Assembly: GCF_028583425.1 (NCBI RefSeq)
Contig: NC_072796.1
Coordinates: 129,925,464-129,989,463, forward strand
Direction of reading: 5' to 3'
DNA: 64,000 nucleotides
Source of the DNA: Eublepharis macularius
Taxonomy: Eukaryota; Chordata; Lepidosauria; Squamata; Eublepharidae
The first letter of the stretch is position 1. Each line of letters starts with the position of its first letter. The notes beneath the pieces are model-generated. The model was not told the origin of the DNA and searched no databases. It saw only the letters and a program-made list of their open reading frames with translations. Below, one piece after another: positions 1 to 12,906 of this stretch. The translations under genes were made by a program, and so were the position numbers.

Positions 1-97
1 GCCACAAACCATGAACCGCATGGTTTGGTTTTCTTGTGGTTCATGCCCATGTCTAATAGGGTCTCAAGCGAGACAAACCATGTCAACACCAGTACAG

Positions 98-360
98 GTC
101 ATCTTTTTAACTGAAGATGCTAGAGATTGAACCAGAGTGTTCCAATGCTGAGCCATAGCCCCACCCCCTGAAACTTAAGAACTTAGAAAGCTTTCTGAAG
201 CCAACTTAGACCATTGGTTCATCTGGATCAATACTGCTGCTCTGATTGGCCGTCTCTCTCTGGGTTCTCAAGTGAGAGAGGTCTTTCCCAACATCTGTAG
301 TTTCAGTTCCTTCAGTGGGAGTGGTCAGGAATTGAACCTGGCATACAAAGCAGATGGACT
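98..360. mobile_element. degraded SINE-like repeats
   Basis: Pieces related to the second SINE family (TGAAGATGCTAGAGATTGAA; GAATTGAACCTGGCATACAA; AGAGGTCTTTCCCAACATCT). Diverged; borders uncertain. The first 60 bases hold an imperfect hairpin around ACCATGAACCGCATGGT. Confidence 0.4.
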
Positions 361-2329
361 ATTTATGAATCCAAATGGCACCCACTCACCCCATTTGGCC
401 CTGATTTCAAGTGTTTAGGGTATAAAGCAACATGGACAGATATTTTTTACAGTTTAATGTTAGCTGCAATCTGCTTGCACCCTGTACAAATAGCCACCTT
501 TTGAAACAGTTAAAATGTTTTGACATATTTTTTTAATTAAAAAAAATCCTCAGTAATAGAATTCTTGATAGCGTGGGTTGCTGAAAGCTGGTGGATGACA
601 GCTGTTGGCCAGAATCGTCACCGACTCTGATATTATACTTTGGACAGGGAAAAAAACCCCGCTTTTGTTTTGTTCTCCCCCGACAGCCTTATGTAACTGG
701 AAAAGTTCGTATACAGCATATTGGCAATCTGTCGGTGCAGCTTAGAATCAATTTCGTGTTGATGTTTTTCCACCGGTTCTCTATTAGTCAGATTGTGCTG
801 ATGTACGACAATCTGTGGTGTGTGGCTGTGGCCGGGGAGACGAAAATGGGAGACTGGTTGAGGAACGCAAGGATGCCCCATGAGAGTGATCCACCAAAAG
901 AGGAAGGTTGTGGGGAGAAACGGGAAGGGTGGTGGGGTGGGACAGGGTCCATGGGGTAGGGTGGGGGAGATAGTATATGTGAAAAAAGGCATCTTTCTGG
1001 GCTCTTCTGCAGCTTTGCAAAGCTGACACCAAATATGCTGTTCTGTCTTGTGGCAGATATTAGCAAAGTGCATATTTGTTCAGCAAAAGTGAGATGTTGA
1101 ACAAACGTCGAGTTGGGAGACAGATGTGCCTATCTGCCTTTAATAGAAGGGGAGGGGAGATATTTTTAAGAGATTCACCCATAAAGCCTTTTGGTTCCCT
1201 CTTCCTTGCTAGTACTGGTGTATTTGTTTTACAAGAGGACTTATGGGGAGGAGAAATCGCATTCCCCTGGCTCCAGCTCTCTTTTCTCTCCTTTACTCTC
1301 TCCGAAGTACCAGCTGCCCCCCCCCCGCCACTGGCTCCATCTCTGCTTCCTTGATCTTTCCCTCCCCCCTTACCACAGTTGCCACCTACTCCTCCTGGTT
1401 GTGGTGGGCCTCTGACACAATGTAGGATGTTGTTTTGGTTGCCGCAGCAACCCAGTCGACTGCCCAAACTCTTTGTGTTTTTTATGCACATATTGCTCTT
1501 TAATGTTTTGAGCTTTTTCAGATACTACTCCGCCATTTTTAGAAGTTTGATTTTTCTGCACAGCTTGACGGGTCCCCTTACTGCAAGTTTGAAGAACCCC
1601 AGATCGTAATCCAGGCCAGCCCCTCGTTGTTAGATATAAGGCTTCTTAGCCTTTGAGCATTCAAAGCGCTTCACTTAATTATCTACTAATCTTTTCAACA
1701 ACACTGAAAGACAAGCCAGTTATGCCTGGGTCTTGCTCGTCTAGCAGTTTTGTGGCACGGATGAGAATTTAGGTTTGCCAGCCAGTGACCGGCAACCACT
1801 GGGGCCTGGGACGTGGGGATATGGGGAGCGCCGTCAGCATGATGGTGTCGCGTCACTTCTGGGTTTTCTCCAGATGTGACATAATGCCATTGTGCTAGTG
1901 GCATTTTAAAATTTTATTTTTCTCCTGCCAGTCAACAGAGAGGTGGCAGGCAACGGGGTTGCTGCCAGGAGGTCTGGTCTCCCTTTGTAGTAGAAGACCT
2001 GGCAATGCTAGGCAAGATACGGCCTATTTCTTTTAGCCAGCATAGTGCGTTAGCTTCCTGTTCTATGTAGCAGGGGGCCTCCTGGAGCAAAACCCAGACC
2101 ACCTCCATGAGGCCCACCATTTGCTCATCCCGTCAAAGAGCTTTTGAAATCCAAAGCATAATTTCCCACCTGAGCCCATAAAACATTGTGTATTTTTAAA
2201 GTTAAAGAACCAGATCTGTCTTTGTTTCACCTGGCAGCACTGCTGGAAAATTCTTGTCAAATTAAAGAAGGTATATTTGGATGACTCATTGTCTGGCCCC
2301 AAGCTAAGCCGCTATGACTTTGGTTGCAG

Positions 2330-2626
2330 TTAGGGCTGCCAGGTCCCCTGGTGGGGGTATGGGATCCCCCTCTCCCAGCATCTGCCCTCCACTGCCATTC
2401 ACTTGGCCAGCAGGGGGAAAGGCCCGAGGAACGGTCCTAGGAGGCAAAAAACCTCCCGGACCACCGCTCAGCGGACATGCTCCCCCTGAGTGCAATGACA
2501 TCACTTCTAGAAGTGATGTCATCGTGCCTGCCAGGAGTGCATGTACATTTTCCGCTCAAGAGAGAACATCTTTCTGGTTAGTGCCAGTTTACCTATGCTG
2601 GAAGGGTGACGGGACCTGGCAACCTT
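2330..2626 (+). mobile_element. hAT-like element with TAGGG/CC-type ends
   Basis: TTAGGGCTGCCAGGTCCCC at the left and ACCTGGCAACCTT at the right. Flanks GGTTGCAG and GGCTGCAG match 7 of 8. The internal hairpin ATGACATCACTTCTAGAAGT is shared with 21220-21540. Confidence 0.65.
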
Positions 2627-2861
2627 GGCTGCAGCCCCTCTAACATAGGGGTGAAATACTGGCCTTCCTCACCAGACTGTTATAACGATTACAGATCATT
2701 ATCTAGGGAACCCTTTGCACATGCCACGGGCATACTACCAATTTAAAATAGTGTATTAGTTATCTCCACCAGAGATCCTAGGAAATGAAGTTCTATGAGG
2801 GTGGGCCTAAAAGAGTCCTTAGCACCCTTGCCAAATTACAGTTTCCAGGATTCTTGTCAGT

Positions 2862-3120
2862 TAAAGCCAGTTTGGAGTTGTGCTTAAGAGCAGCAGGACT
2901 CTAATCTGGAGAGCCAGGTTTGATTCCCCACTCCCCCTCTTGAAGCCAGCTGGGTAACCTTGGGTCAGTCACAGCTCTCTCAGAGCTCTCTCAGCTCCAC
3001 CCACCTCACAGGGTGATTGTTGTGGGGATAATAATGACATACTTTGTAAACCACACTCAGTGGGCATTAAGTTGTCTTGAAGGGCAGTACATAAATCAGA
3101 TTTTGTTGTTGTTGTTATTA
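2862..3120 (+). mobile_element. tRNA-derived SINE
   Basis: tRNA-like head with GACTCTAATCTGGAGAGCCA and TTTGATTCCCC (box B region), then the conserved AGCCAGCTGGGTAACCTTGG body and a tail TACATAAATCAGATTTTG followed by TTG repeats. Confidence 0.85.
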
Positions 3121-3353
3121 ATATAAAATTAATACAAGTTGTAATGTAGACATGCCCTAAATGTGTTGTTGTTTCTGTTCCCTGGTTACTTGTGGTGAAA
3201 TTTCTGTTCTGAAGGTGAGATGGCTAGCGTTGATTACAAAATACATCTCTTAACCCTTGCCAGTGAACAAATTGTGCCCTTCTAGTTTTGAGCTTTGCTT
3301 TTTGTATACATTACCTTGTCTTGAATGATCACTGAAGATTGGTTTATGTTTGG

Positions 3354-3379
3354 GTGTGTGTGTGTGTGTGTGTGTGTGC
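3354..3379. repeat. (TG)n microsatellite
   Basis: About 13 TG units, followed by CATGCGCGCGTG. Confidence 0.9.
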
Positions 3380-3796
3380 ATGCGCGCGTGTGCTTAAATT
3401 CTGTTAGATTCTGCAGTCGAATCCCCAAACCCAAACTTGCGGCAGTTGTCATGGAAACAGTGTCATAACACTTGCTATTTTTATGAGGCCTGCATGCACC
3501 GGGCGCATGTTTTGAGGCTTGTGACATGCTTTTATATAAATCTAATACTTTTTTACCCTGCCGTCATTTTGATATGCTCTATGACTAAATATTTTCCTCA
3601 GGAAATGTTGCTGTGGAAATTGAGTCGTATTTACCTTCGTGGTAATCGGATTCTGTCAGGTGTTCTTAAGCAATGGCGTGATCTGAAACCTTTTTTCGAG
3701 ATCTGCGAGATGAAGGCTCAGTTGGTGTCTCCTGTGGGTGGGGAGATGCAAGCCACGTCACATGTTTCTTCATCCGAGGTGGGAATCCCTTTTCAG

Positions 3797-4048
3797 AGCC
3801 AGTTTGGTGTAGTGGTTAAGAGCGCAGGACTCTAATCTGGAGAGCCGAGTTTGATTCCCCGCTCCTCCACATGAAGCCAGCTGGGTGACCTTGGGCTAGT
3901 CACAGCTCTCTGGAACTCTCTCAGCCCCACCCACCTAACAGGGTGTTTGTTGTTGTGGGGATAATTATAGCATACTTTGTAAACCGCTCTGAGTGGGTGT
4001 TGTTGCCCTGAAGGGCAGTATATAAATCGAATGTTGTTGTTATTATCC
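3797..4048 (+). mobile_element. tRNA-derived SINE
   Basis: Head GTGTAGTGGTTAAGAGCGCA, body AAGCCAGCTGGGTGACCTTG, tail AGTATATAAATCGAATGTTG. Same family as 2862-3120. Confidence 0.88.
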
Positions 4049-4199
4049 CCTGAGGTTGGATCCTGACTGCATATCCATTTAACTACAGGTTTTAAACCTC
4101 TGGAACAGGTGTAGACTAAATTTTTGAGACCTGCTCTTCAATTTCCCCATTGTGTTTCAAATTCTAACTTGCGGCTGGAATTTGGCATGCTAAACGTGG

Positions 4200-5100
4200 A
4201 GACCCAGGGTGTGTCTTGCCTCGTTTAATATCTGGTTAAAATTGAATTTAAGACCTCGGGGCTTAACTCCTTTGATCCTTGAGGATAGTTATGAGTCTGC
4301 ATGGCTAAAGAAAGTCAAAGATAAGTTACAGAGCCTCTCACTCAGTGTTGGAGCCAGGACACGAACAGGCAAACTAACCCTAAAACAAAAAGATGCTGGA
4401 TACAGAGCGGCAGATAGATTTCGAAAGGCCACTGACTTCTTTATCTGAGGACAGGCCCTCCCCTTTGCAGTTCTAGAAGGGCGATACAAAAAAGGTTCGG
4501 ATGGAAGATAGGTTGCGTCCTTGTGATATAGGGGAACCTATTTTATTACATTGCCCCTTTTCATAGAATCATAGAGTTGGAAGGGGCCATACAGACCATC
4601 AAGAAATCCACATTAAGTTTGTTTCCCCTGTATTCAATAGGAACCCTGGCCACTCAGAATTTGAGTGTACCAGAATGTTGTTAATGAAACCCCAAAGGTT
4701 ACAGAATGTCGCGTGATGTTTTTCGTGGCAGCTTACAAAATCCGCCTGTTAAAGAAGCTATAAAAATATGTGATGAACTCATCCTCATCTAACTTTTATG
4801 AAAAATGATGGCATTTTTTAGATTTTATTGATAGGACAGAAGCACATCCTCCAAATCGTTTGTATCAAAAAATACTAGAACATTAGTTTCACAAGTTAAT
4901 TTACTTTCAAAAGCTTTTTATGCATTGTCTCTTGTTGTAAATGTTTTCAACTACAGTATTATATTGTTTAAGACGTATTTGTAAGCAACTTTCTTGTGTA
5001 TCCATATTATTATCTTTTGTATTCGCTGTTTAATGTTTATCGTTTATTGTTGTTTGTTGTTATTATTCTTAATAAAATTAATATTAAAAATGTGATGAAA
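4200..5100 (+). mobile_element. non-LTR retrotransposon 3' remnant, clade uncertain
   Basis: Broken frames read like a LINE C-terminus (MEDRLRPCDIGEPILLHCPF, then VAAYKIRLLKKL), ending in AATAAAATTAATATTAAAAA. A CR1 tail splits it at 4564-4620. An R4/Dong-like origin is only a guess. Confidence 0.4.
4564..4620 (-). mobile_element. short CR1 3' end
   Basis: TCATAGAATCATAGAGTTGG is the CR1 tail in antisense. It is inserted inside another LINE-like remnant (4200-5100). Confidence 0.6.
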
Positions 5101-5494
5101 TGCTGATATTGTATTATAATTTTGTGTAATATTTTTAGGAATGTGGGAGCTAATAATTGTTACCTTTGATCTCTTGAGAATAAGAATGCTGTTATGTTTT
5201 ACGCTGGTCTAGGGCCGTTTTAATAAAGATTGATTGATACACTACAGGTGGCGTGTTCATTCCACGCAAGGAGGTGTCAGTCTCAGTACACAAGAGACTC
5301 AGAACTTCTTGCATGGTTCCTAGCGCAGGAGAAAAGCACCCCCATTAGCGGATCAGATCCATAGGGTCCAACCACTCGGGATTTCAAACTAGCGCCGTCT
5401 ATGACACGTTTGTGGGTGGGCTGAGATGGATAGAAAGGCGAGTGGGATCAATAATTCTGGCCCCACCCCATGTATGCAAGCAAACACATTGGCC

Positions 5495-5770
5495 CAGTGT
5501 GGTATAGTGGTTAACGTATCAGATGATGCCTGGGGGAGATCCAGAGTAGTCCGTGGGGAAGGGAAGAGCATCTGCTTGGCATGTAGAAGGTCTCTGGTTC
5601 AATCCCTGCATCTCCAGCTCAAAGGATCAGGTGGTAGCTGATGGAAAGACCTCTGCCTGAGTTCCCGGAGAGCCACTGCCAGTCTTAGTAGGCAATACTG
5701 CCCTTGATGATGTGATTCAGCATAAGGCAGTGTCATATGTGTTCATTGGGTTCAGTTTGACACCAAGCAA
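5495..5770 (+). mobile_element. tRNA-derived SINE, second family
   Basis: GAGCATCTGCTTGGCATGTA and GGTTCAATCCCTGCATCTCC form a tRNA-like head. AAAGACCTCTGCCTGAG, GCCACTGCCAGTCTTAGTAG and ATTCAGCATAAGGCAGTGTC follow. A short piece of the first SINE head (GGTATAGTGGTTAACG) precedes it. Confidence 0.7.
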
Positions 5771-6084
5771 CACTGGGGTACTAGATGTGTGACCCCATGC
5801 TCTTTGTGAACTGATAGTGTGCCCTAAAAGATGTTTCAGAATCTTCTTCTTTTTAATTTTTTTTTATTGTATTGATGTATGCATTAATATTACCTCCACA
5901 TACAGTCTATATACTTCATGTATAGGGTTGGTTGGCGGAAGGGAGGAAACTTCACTTTAGTCCATAGGGACAGAATGAGCCAGGTAACATCAATGTGCCG
6001 GCTTTTTTGGGCTTCTCGCTAGTCTGCTGACATGCTTTGAGGGGTTATTATTTATTAATACTGTGTTTACATCTTAAAGGGAAA

Positions 6085-6303
6085 TAGGGTTGTCAGCTCC
6101 AGGTTGGAAAATTCCTGGAGATTTGGAGGGTGGAGCCTCAGAAGGGCAGCGTTTAAGGAAGGGAAAGACTTCAGCTGGGTATAACACCATACAGTCCACC
6201 TTCCAAAGCAGCCATTTTCTCCAGGGGAACTGATCTCTGTCCCCTGGAGATCAGTTGTAATTCTGGGAGATCTCCAGCCACCACCTGGAGGTTGGGAACC
6301 CTA
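6085..6303 (+). mobile_element. short hAT-like MITE, perfect TSD
   Basis: TAGGGTTGTCAGCTCCAGGT at the left and ACCTGGAGGTTGGGAACCCT at the right. AAGGGAAA on both sides (6077-6084, 6304-6311). The interior has CCATTTTCTCCAGGGGAACT. Confidence 0.85.
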
Positions 6304-6859
6304 AAGGGAAAAAACACAAGCTGTATTACTTATAGCTTATGAAAGGAAGCCCACAGTATGGGTCCTGCTGTATCTGTCTCCCCTTAATACAGAGTGACCA
6401 GTAGTTATGCTATAGAAGGAACCTCGATATAGGCCTCCAATGTTTTGAGGTTCTTCAGGCCCCTCTGTAGCCTCAGGAGAGAACTCCGAGGCTCGCTGTA
6501 ATTCATTTCCAGTCCTGAGCAGGGGCTCATTACTCCTCTCCAGTCCTATGCAGGGACTCATGTGGTTCCTGGTTTCCTCATAGCCTCTGCAATGGAGATT
6601 AGAAAGCCCTATCGGGTTTTCTTTTATTATTTTATAATCTTTTGATAAAATGTTTTGCTTATCGGGCTAACATTTCTTCTAGGTAATTTGGGCTTTCAGC
6701 AATAGTAGCATAAAATTCTTATCGATTTTGCACAGAATATTTTGTTTTCTTCTGGAACGGCTGTTAGCTTGCACTGTACAAAACTATCCAACAGGGATTC
6801 AATATCTCGTAAAATAGCAGATTTCCAGGCAGCTGTTCACTGTCTGCAGGACCTTGGAG

Positions 6860-7370
6860 AGCTCCCACAGATTGCAGGTGTTGCTCCATGAGATAAGAGA
6901 CATTTAAAGCCCTATGTGCTCTGAGATCAACAGACCTAGAGGATCGCCTAATCCCTTATGAACCTACCCAACCACTTTGGTCATCTTTAGAGGCTTTGTT
7001 TCGGGTGCCCCTGTCTTTTAAGATGGGAGAGACACAGAAGAGGGTTTTCTAAGTCATGGCATAAAAACTGGAACTCTGTCCTCTGGGAGATTTGCCTATT
7101 CTTTTCTGTTGCCATCTTCCACAAGCGGGTGAAGAGTGTTTTGTTCTCCTTGGCATACCTTCAGTGATCCCTCCTCTCTCCCCAGTGTTTTGCCTGTTGT
7201 TTTTATCATTTGCATTTATTTTAAATTCGGGTTTTAATAATGCATTTACGTGTTGTTTTTAATGCCTTCTAAGATAATATTTTAATTTGTATGTTTTAAA
7301 TTTGTTAGCCGCCTTGGTGGTCCTGTTGGGGCAGAAATGTGGGATAACATTTTGAGATAACATTTCGTAG
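6860..7370 (+). mobile_element. L2/CR1-type LINE 3' end, degraded
   Basis: Contains TCGCCTAATCCCTTATGAAC, a GGTGCCCCTGTCTTTTAAG block and GTTAGCCGCCTTGGTGGTCC near the end, as in other LINE 3' ends here. The frame is broken. Confidence 0.6.
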
Positions 7371-7374
7371 AGAT

Positions 7375-7427
7375 ACTACTGCTACTGCTAGTACTATTAG
7401 TAGTAGTGGTAGTAGTAGTAATACTAG
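7375..7427. repeat. imperfect (TAC/TAG)n microsatellite
   Basis: CTACTGCTACTGCTAGTACT followed by TAGTAGTGGTAGTAGTAGTA. Confidence 0.75.
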
Positions 7428-8731
7428 TTCACTGAACTCTTAAGCAATTAATCAAGCTTGCTAGCCCTGCCCCTGAGTTATTATGAACTGGCATGATATT
7501 TAAAGGAGAAGAATCTTGGCCTAAGGCTTTGCACTCTGGCCTTGCGGAGTGGCCTTCATGTGTGACCTCCAAGAGTTAGGGCTTGATTGTTCGCTCTGTT
7601 AGAACAGCTGGTTTGGACTTGTAGGGCTAGGTCCAGTGATTACCTTCCACTAAGATGAATCCAATGAAACTTTCCCATCCAAGTCTTCCTTAAAGGTTTT
7701 TGAACATCAGAGAAAGCTTTTCTGTGTCAGAAAAATCCATTCTCCATTGGAGAAAGGCTTTCTTGTCGAAGGAAAACTGTCATCGGATCTCAGTTAGCAG
7801 AAGGAAGTCATGGGCTCCAACCCAAATCTTTGAGGTTCAGTAGTCTGTTGGGTGGCTGTCTCGTTTCTCAAGGTGGACCATGGATTGCTTCTCTACAGTT
7901 GGTCCCGGGATAACAGTGAGGGATGCAGGGAGGGTTAGGTGATTGATCAAAATCTCCTGTATGTTGGAGTCACTGCCGAAGTTGTCAAGGGCCTGGAGCT
8001 CAACTCTTGGCCTATATAACATGAGATACTTCCTATAGCTGCAGTGCATCTGCAGAATGAGTGCTATTTCAGTTCAATTTTTGTGTACTTACAAAAGCTG
8101 AAAAGGTTGCTCTTTTCAACTGCCTGGTCTCCTAATTTAGCTTTAGATCTAAAAGTCAAACCGATTCCTTCTTAACAAGAGCGTAATTGGCTTTAAGAGC
8201 TAAGAATAATCTTACTGGTCTCGTTCCTCACCCCTCCGAGCTTACTTCATGCAACCTACCATCAGCTTCTGATTGTTAATGATAATACTTATTGTGGAAA
8301 GAACCCACTTCTCAATTCCGAGGCTCTTTGAAGAGTTAGCAATTAGCAGAACATTAATTCCATGTGTAATCTTAAGCAAATTTGTGTCCCGGTGGATCTA
8401 CCCAAATAAAAGCTGCTTCAGATGGTATAATCAATGTGTGTGTCATGTGGAGGAGACAATAAAGCTGATTTGACCCGTTCTTCCCTATCGCATCTGAAGA
8501 ACTTTTACATTTCTTCTAGTGGAGTGATGTGCAAGCTGTCCCTGCAAGGAATCAGCTCCCTCCAATCTTTTCCTTGGCCCAGATAGGTCCATGGAACCAA
8601 AAGGTAGTGTATAGCCGATAGGGAGCAAAATTGCCCCGAGGATCATATACAAGCAACCACAAATGGGCATAGCCGTTCCCAAGATGTTGACTCATGGTGC
8701 AATTTTTTTCTATTTTTTAAACAGGCATCTG

Positions 8732-9150
8732 TAGGGATGCTGTTCCCTGCTGGGGTGGGGGGGGGTCCCCTGCTCCCACTCTTTCCCCCGTCTCTACTCA
8801 CCTGGCCAGCAGAGGAGGAAAGGTGGGGGAATGCCACCCCGGGTACGCTCCCAGGGCAGCGAGACAACATCACCTCCGGGCGCGACATCATCGTGCCACC
8901 TCCTGCACTTCACAGTAGCCTGATTTCAGCTCCAAATGGGCTGAATCGGGCCCCAATCAGCCCACTCAGAAGCGCAGGTGCGCTATCACGCCCGTGCAAT
9001 GATCTCACTTCCCAAAAGTGACATTATCGCGTAGCTGTGGGAGCATGCGTGCGCATAATGCATGCACAAGGAGCACCCAAGAACAATGAAGAAGTAAGCA
9101 CCAAGTCCCCTGCCCTCCTGCTGAGAGGGTCGGGACACTTGGCATCCCTA
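8732..9150 (+). mobile_element. hAT-like element with TAGGG/CCCTA ends
   Basis: Starts TAGGGATGC, ends GGCATCCCTA. Flanks GGCATCTG and GGCAGCTG match 7 of 8. GC-rich interior with ACATCACCTCCGGGCGCGAC-like motifs. Confidence 0.65.
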
Positions 9151-9846
9151 GGCAGCTGCCAGTCACTCCAATGAAGGTTCAGTAGGTATACTATATATAT
9201 AGACAGTACCGTAGATATATTTTAGTGAAGACAAAACACAACCATTAATCCTGACACCAATGAGTTTTGCTTTCATGGGCGGGGTCCCAGCATGTTTTGG
9301 AAAAGCCCTCCAGGGGGTCTATCTGCTATAGTCCCTACTCCCTCTCCGAAGCACCCTGCTTATTGTAGTAATAGGCATTTCATTCACATATTGATAGTTC
9401 TGACATGCTTTCAGTGCATGTTAAGGAAGAGGGCACAAAGATACACTGCACAGACCTATTCTTGCTTCGATCGCTGTGCTTTAGTTGCGGTGGGTTGCAG
9501 GGACCCTGCTTCCCCAGCTGTACCCAAAGGTTACAAGAAATGAGCATTGCCCTTGTGGGTTCTGGAATACCAAATTAATTTAACTATTGGTTGAATTATT
9601 TCCTGTTGTCTTTATAGATCCGACTTTGCCGCCTGGGTTGCCCGCTGGTCATCACGTTAACTTCATGCGGAGTATTTGCTGCTGGTTTCCAAGTCATGGT
9701 CCGGAAAGGTAAACGGCAGGCAGTTTCTGCAGCACACGGCTCAGATAAGGCTTCAGTGTGTAAATATTTATATTTTGTAAGGCTGTTGGGTGGAACCATT
9801 GCTAGTTGATTGAGCACCGACCTTCTTCCAATTAACTGATGAACGG

Positions 9847-9928
9847 TGCGGTCCTAAACAGAGTTACACCCTTCTGAGCTCATTGACTTTGGAGATTTAG
9901 GAGGGTGTAACTCTGTTTGGGATTGCAA
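9847..9928. mobile_element. 82-bp hairpin MITE
   Basis: TCCTAAACAGAGTTACACCC and the inverted GGGTGTAACTCTGTTTGGGA around a short loop. Confidence 0.65.
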
Positions 9929-10469
9929 GGCAAATGTGTTTGCTTTTCTCAGTACAGGTGCCTTTTTGAGATATTGTAAGAATTGTGAGAACTTAAAATT
10001 TCAGAAAAAGACGATATCCTACATTAAATATGGGCCGAATCCATGAGTCTGCTCTGCTGTCGGCAGAATATTCCTCAGCCGCAAGGGAACCATCCTCTGG
10101 TCGCTCGTGTCACAACAAGGCACGTTGTGCCAGAAGAATGCTCCATCATTAGCCTGGCACAGGATCCCACCCTATATTTTTGTCCTGCTAAAATTGGCTT
10201 TCAAAGCCACTCAGTGGGATTCAAAATCCAACATGAATTACAATTGACGCTTGATAAAACGGTTTCCTGGGGAATGGATTCTCAGCAGAGCTGGGTCTAG
10301 CTACGATGGAGGGGGTGAAAGCGGGGGGTGGCAGTTATACTGAGTATATAAAAAACAGCCAGTGTTGCTCACAAAAATGAAAATGTTGCCATTCAATGTA
10401 TTTTATTTATTTATTTATCATTTATAGTCCACCTTTCTCACTGAGACTCAAGGCAGATTGCTTAGTGAG

Positions 10470-10613
10470 TGATTCCGCACACATTGGATAATGCACTTCC
10501 AATCCTCTTTATAGATCATTTGGAACGGATTTTTTTGTGTGTGGAACAAAAAGTCCACCTCAAACGATTGATAAAGTGCATTGAAAGTGCATTATCCAAC
10601 GTGTGCAGAATCA
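10470..10613. mobile_element. 144-bp MITE-like inverted repeat
   Basis: TGATTCCGCACACATTGGAT at the left and the inverted ATCCAACGTGTGCAGAATCA at the right. The preceding TTTATTTATTTATC / CAAGGCAGATT stretch is a common repeat tail. Confidence 0.6.
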
Positions 10614-11073
10614 GCCAGTGTGAAATTAGTACAGTCAATATCGAAGACATTTCCATAAACAATGCCAGAGGGTAAGTAAATGCAAGTTTACAAAGACATA
10701 ACATTAGCAAAAATCCGATACAGAGTTGAAGAAATGCTGAAACAGAGCATGAGCAATTCTAGGGCTGACATTAGACAACATAGAACTACCCAGTAGGGTC
10801 ATACTTGAAGCAACAGGTAGTACATAAGAGAACATAATTAAAGCAAAGGATAGACGTAAGGCAACGTAGTGATGGTTCCTATCTCTTTAGGGAAGCATCT
10901 CTTTGAGACCACCTCCCTACAGTACAGCCCTCTCATCTGAGTGTGAAGGAGAGTGCTCTCAAGTCATAGCTGAATTATGGCGATCCCTGGTGGGGTTTTC
11001 ATAGAAAGAGACTAAAGGAGGTGGTTTGCCATTGCCTGCCTTTGCAACCCTCGTCTTCATCGGAGGTCTCCCA

Positions 11074-11940
11074 CAGGGCTGGATCGATGGGGGTGCAGGC
11101 GGGGTAGCCTGTCCCTGGCGCCACCAAAGAGAGGGCGTCGGGCATGGCCAGCCCCCCGGCTGGCTGCGCTGCACCTCTGAGCTGGTGAGCAGTGCTTTGG
11201 CCCCGCTGCGAGGAGGAAGGAACGGGGAGGGGAGTGGGTGTTGGAATCCAGCCGGACGCACAAGGGAGCTGGAGCAGGAGGCACGCAGTGCTGCCCCTAC
11301 CGCCTGCCTAGCTGGCAAACCAAGCAACCCCAGTGAGCGAGCAAACAGGCAGGCGAGCGGGCATTGGGTGGCCTCTCCGGGGAGTAAGAGGCGGGACTGG
11401 GCCAAGGAAGGGGCAGGACGTGCACTGGCGTTTGGACGGCCCTGCAGAAGCAGAGAAAGGGAAATTCAGCTGTGGAGGAGGGGGGAGGTCTTGGGCTTGC
11501 CGGTGCTGTGCTCTCCCATCGGACTCCAACAGCACAAGCCTGGACACATCTGCTTCGAGGGCGCTCACTCCTAGTTACGTGTGCCCCTTAAGCCGTCTAG
11601 AGCAAATCACCCTCCCTCTTGTGCAGAGAGCCCTGCAGGACAGGGGGCGCACGGCAAGCTGGATGCCCCGTCAGTGGGGCAGGCAAATGGCACGTGTGGC
11701 CTCCCAGCCCTCCGCTCAGCCACCTGCGCTGCTGCTGCCAGCTCCACAGCACACCGTGCACCAGGACAACCAGCTTGCCGCATGGGTGGCACACTTCTGG
11801 GCCCCTGCATGATGACGTCACAGAACTGATATCATCACGCAGTGCCAGGAGTGTGCACATGCTATGCGCACATGCGGGGGGGGGGGGCAAATACCAGACT
11901 TGGGTTGCCCTGAGTGCTGGCAGCCCTAGATCCACCCCTG
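11074..11940 (+). mobile_element. GC-rich hAT-like element
   Basis: CAGGGCTGGATC at the left and GATCCACCCCTG at the right are inverted ends. Flanks GTCTCCCA (11066-11073) and GTCTCCTA (11941-11948) match at 7 of 8 bases. The GC-rich interior produces long spurious open frames, none conserved. It shares its left end with 12971-13435. Confidence 0.75.
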
Positions 11941-12906
11941 GTCTCCTATCCAATTATGAACCAAGGCCAACCCTGCTTAGCTTCTGAGATCCAATGAGAT
12001 CAAGCTCACCTGGGCTATCCAGGTCAGGGCTTTTATCTGAGTAAAAAGCCCTTTTGGATAATTCAGTTTTGCATCATTTGCAGAAAGCCAGGAGAGAGGG
12101 GACTCTCCAGCATCTTTAAATCTTGCCCTCTGAACCCCGTTTGCCCCACCACATGGCATGGTGGCTGCTGTGTTGTACCCAGCTGCGATCCCATGCAAAA
12201 GAAAAACATTTAAAATCTTGCACTCAAAGATACCATTCAGCACTTAGAGCTATGTAAGTTTAAAAGCAAGTGTAGACGCTTGGAACCTTTCATGTTTTTG
12301 CCTCCGGCAAACCTCAGGACAGAGATACATGCTGTTCCAGACACGGCCTGCTACTATGGATCTTGCTGCAAACAGAGCAATGCAGGAGGTGGTGGAGAAC
12401 ATTAAAAAGAAGCAGGGTAACTGTTGAGATGGAAATATTAGGCCCAGAATGAGGAGGCACAAACTGGTCTTTCTATTAACCTCCCGAGGTGATCCTGGAA
12501 GCCTGCGAGGAGGATCTTGATTGGAAAATCGTAGGGTGTTTGGGATACATTCGTTCTATTGAAAGGAATGGGTTGGGGGACACTTTCAAACCATAATGTA
12601 TATCAGGTTATTCTGAAGGTAGTAGAGGGGATTAGTAGATTGATTCCTTCATGCCTGATCAGCAGATCGATTCCTCCATGGTATCGAGCCTTCTGCATTG
12701 AATGAAAATGATTCGAAACGGACTTGATGATGTTGGGCTAACTCTGAGGAAGTCCAGTGGATACAGATTTTAAAATGACATTGTTCCCAACTGGTGCAGC
12801 CTGTCTTCCCTTTTGCATTCCCAACGATGTCGGGTGCACATAGGCTTACCAGCTGCCAGGTGGGCCCTGGAGTTCTCCTAGACTCACAGATGCACAATGG
12901 AGCCCT

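Noticed and set aside
3797..3880. tRNA genes (several tRNA-like heads)
   Set aside because: The A/B-box-like heads are followed by SINE bodies and tails, and the heads do not form complete cloverleaves.
11026..11812. Long GC-rich open frames (up to 182 codons) as an EFR3A first exon or CpG-island promoter
   Set aside because: The block is bounded by hAT-like ends and a near-perfect 8-bp duplication, and the frames show no EFR3A N-terminus.
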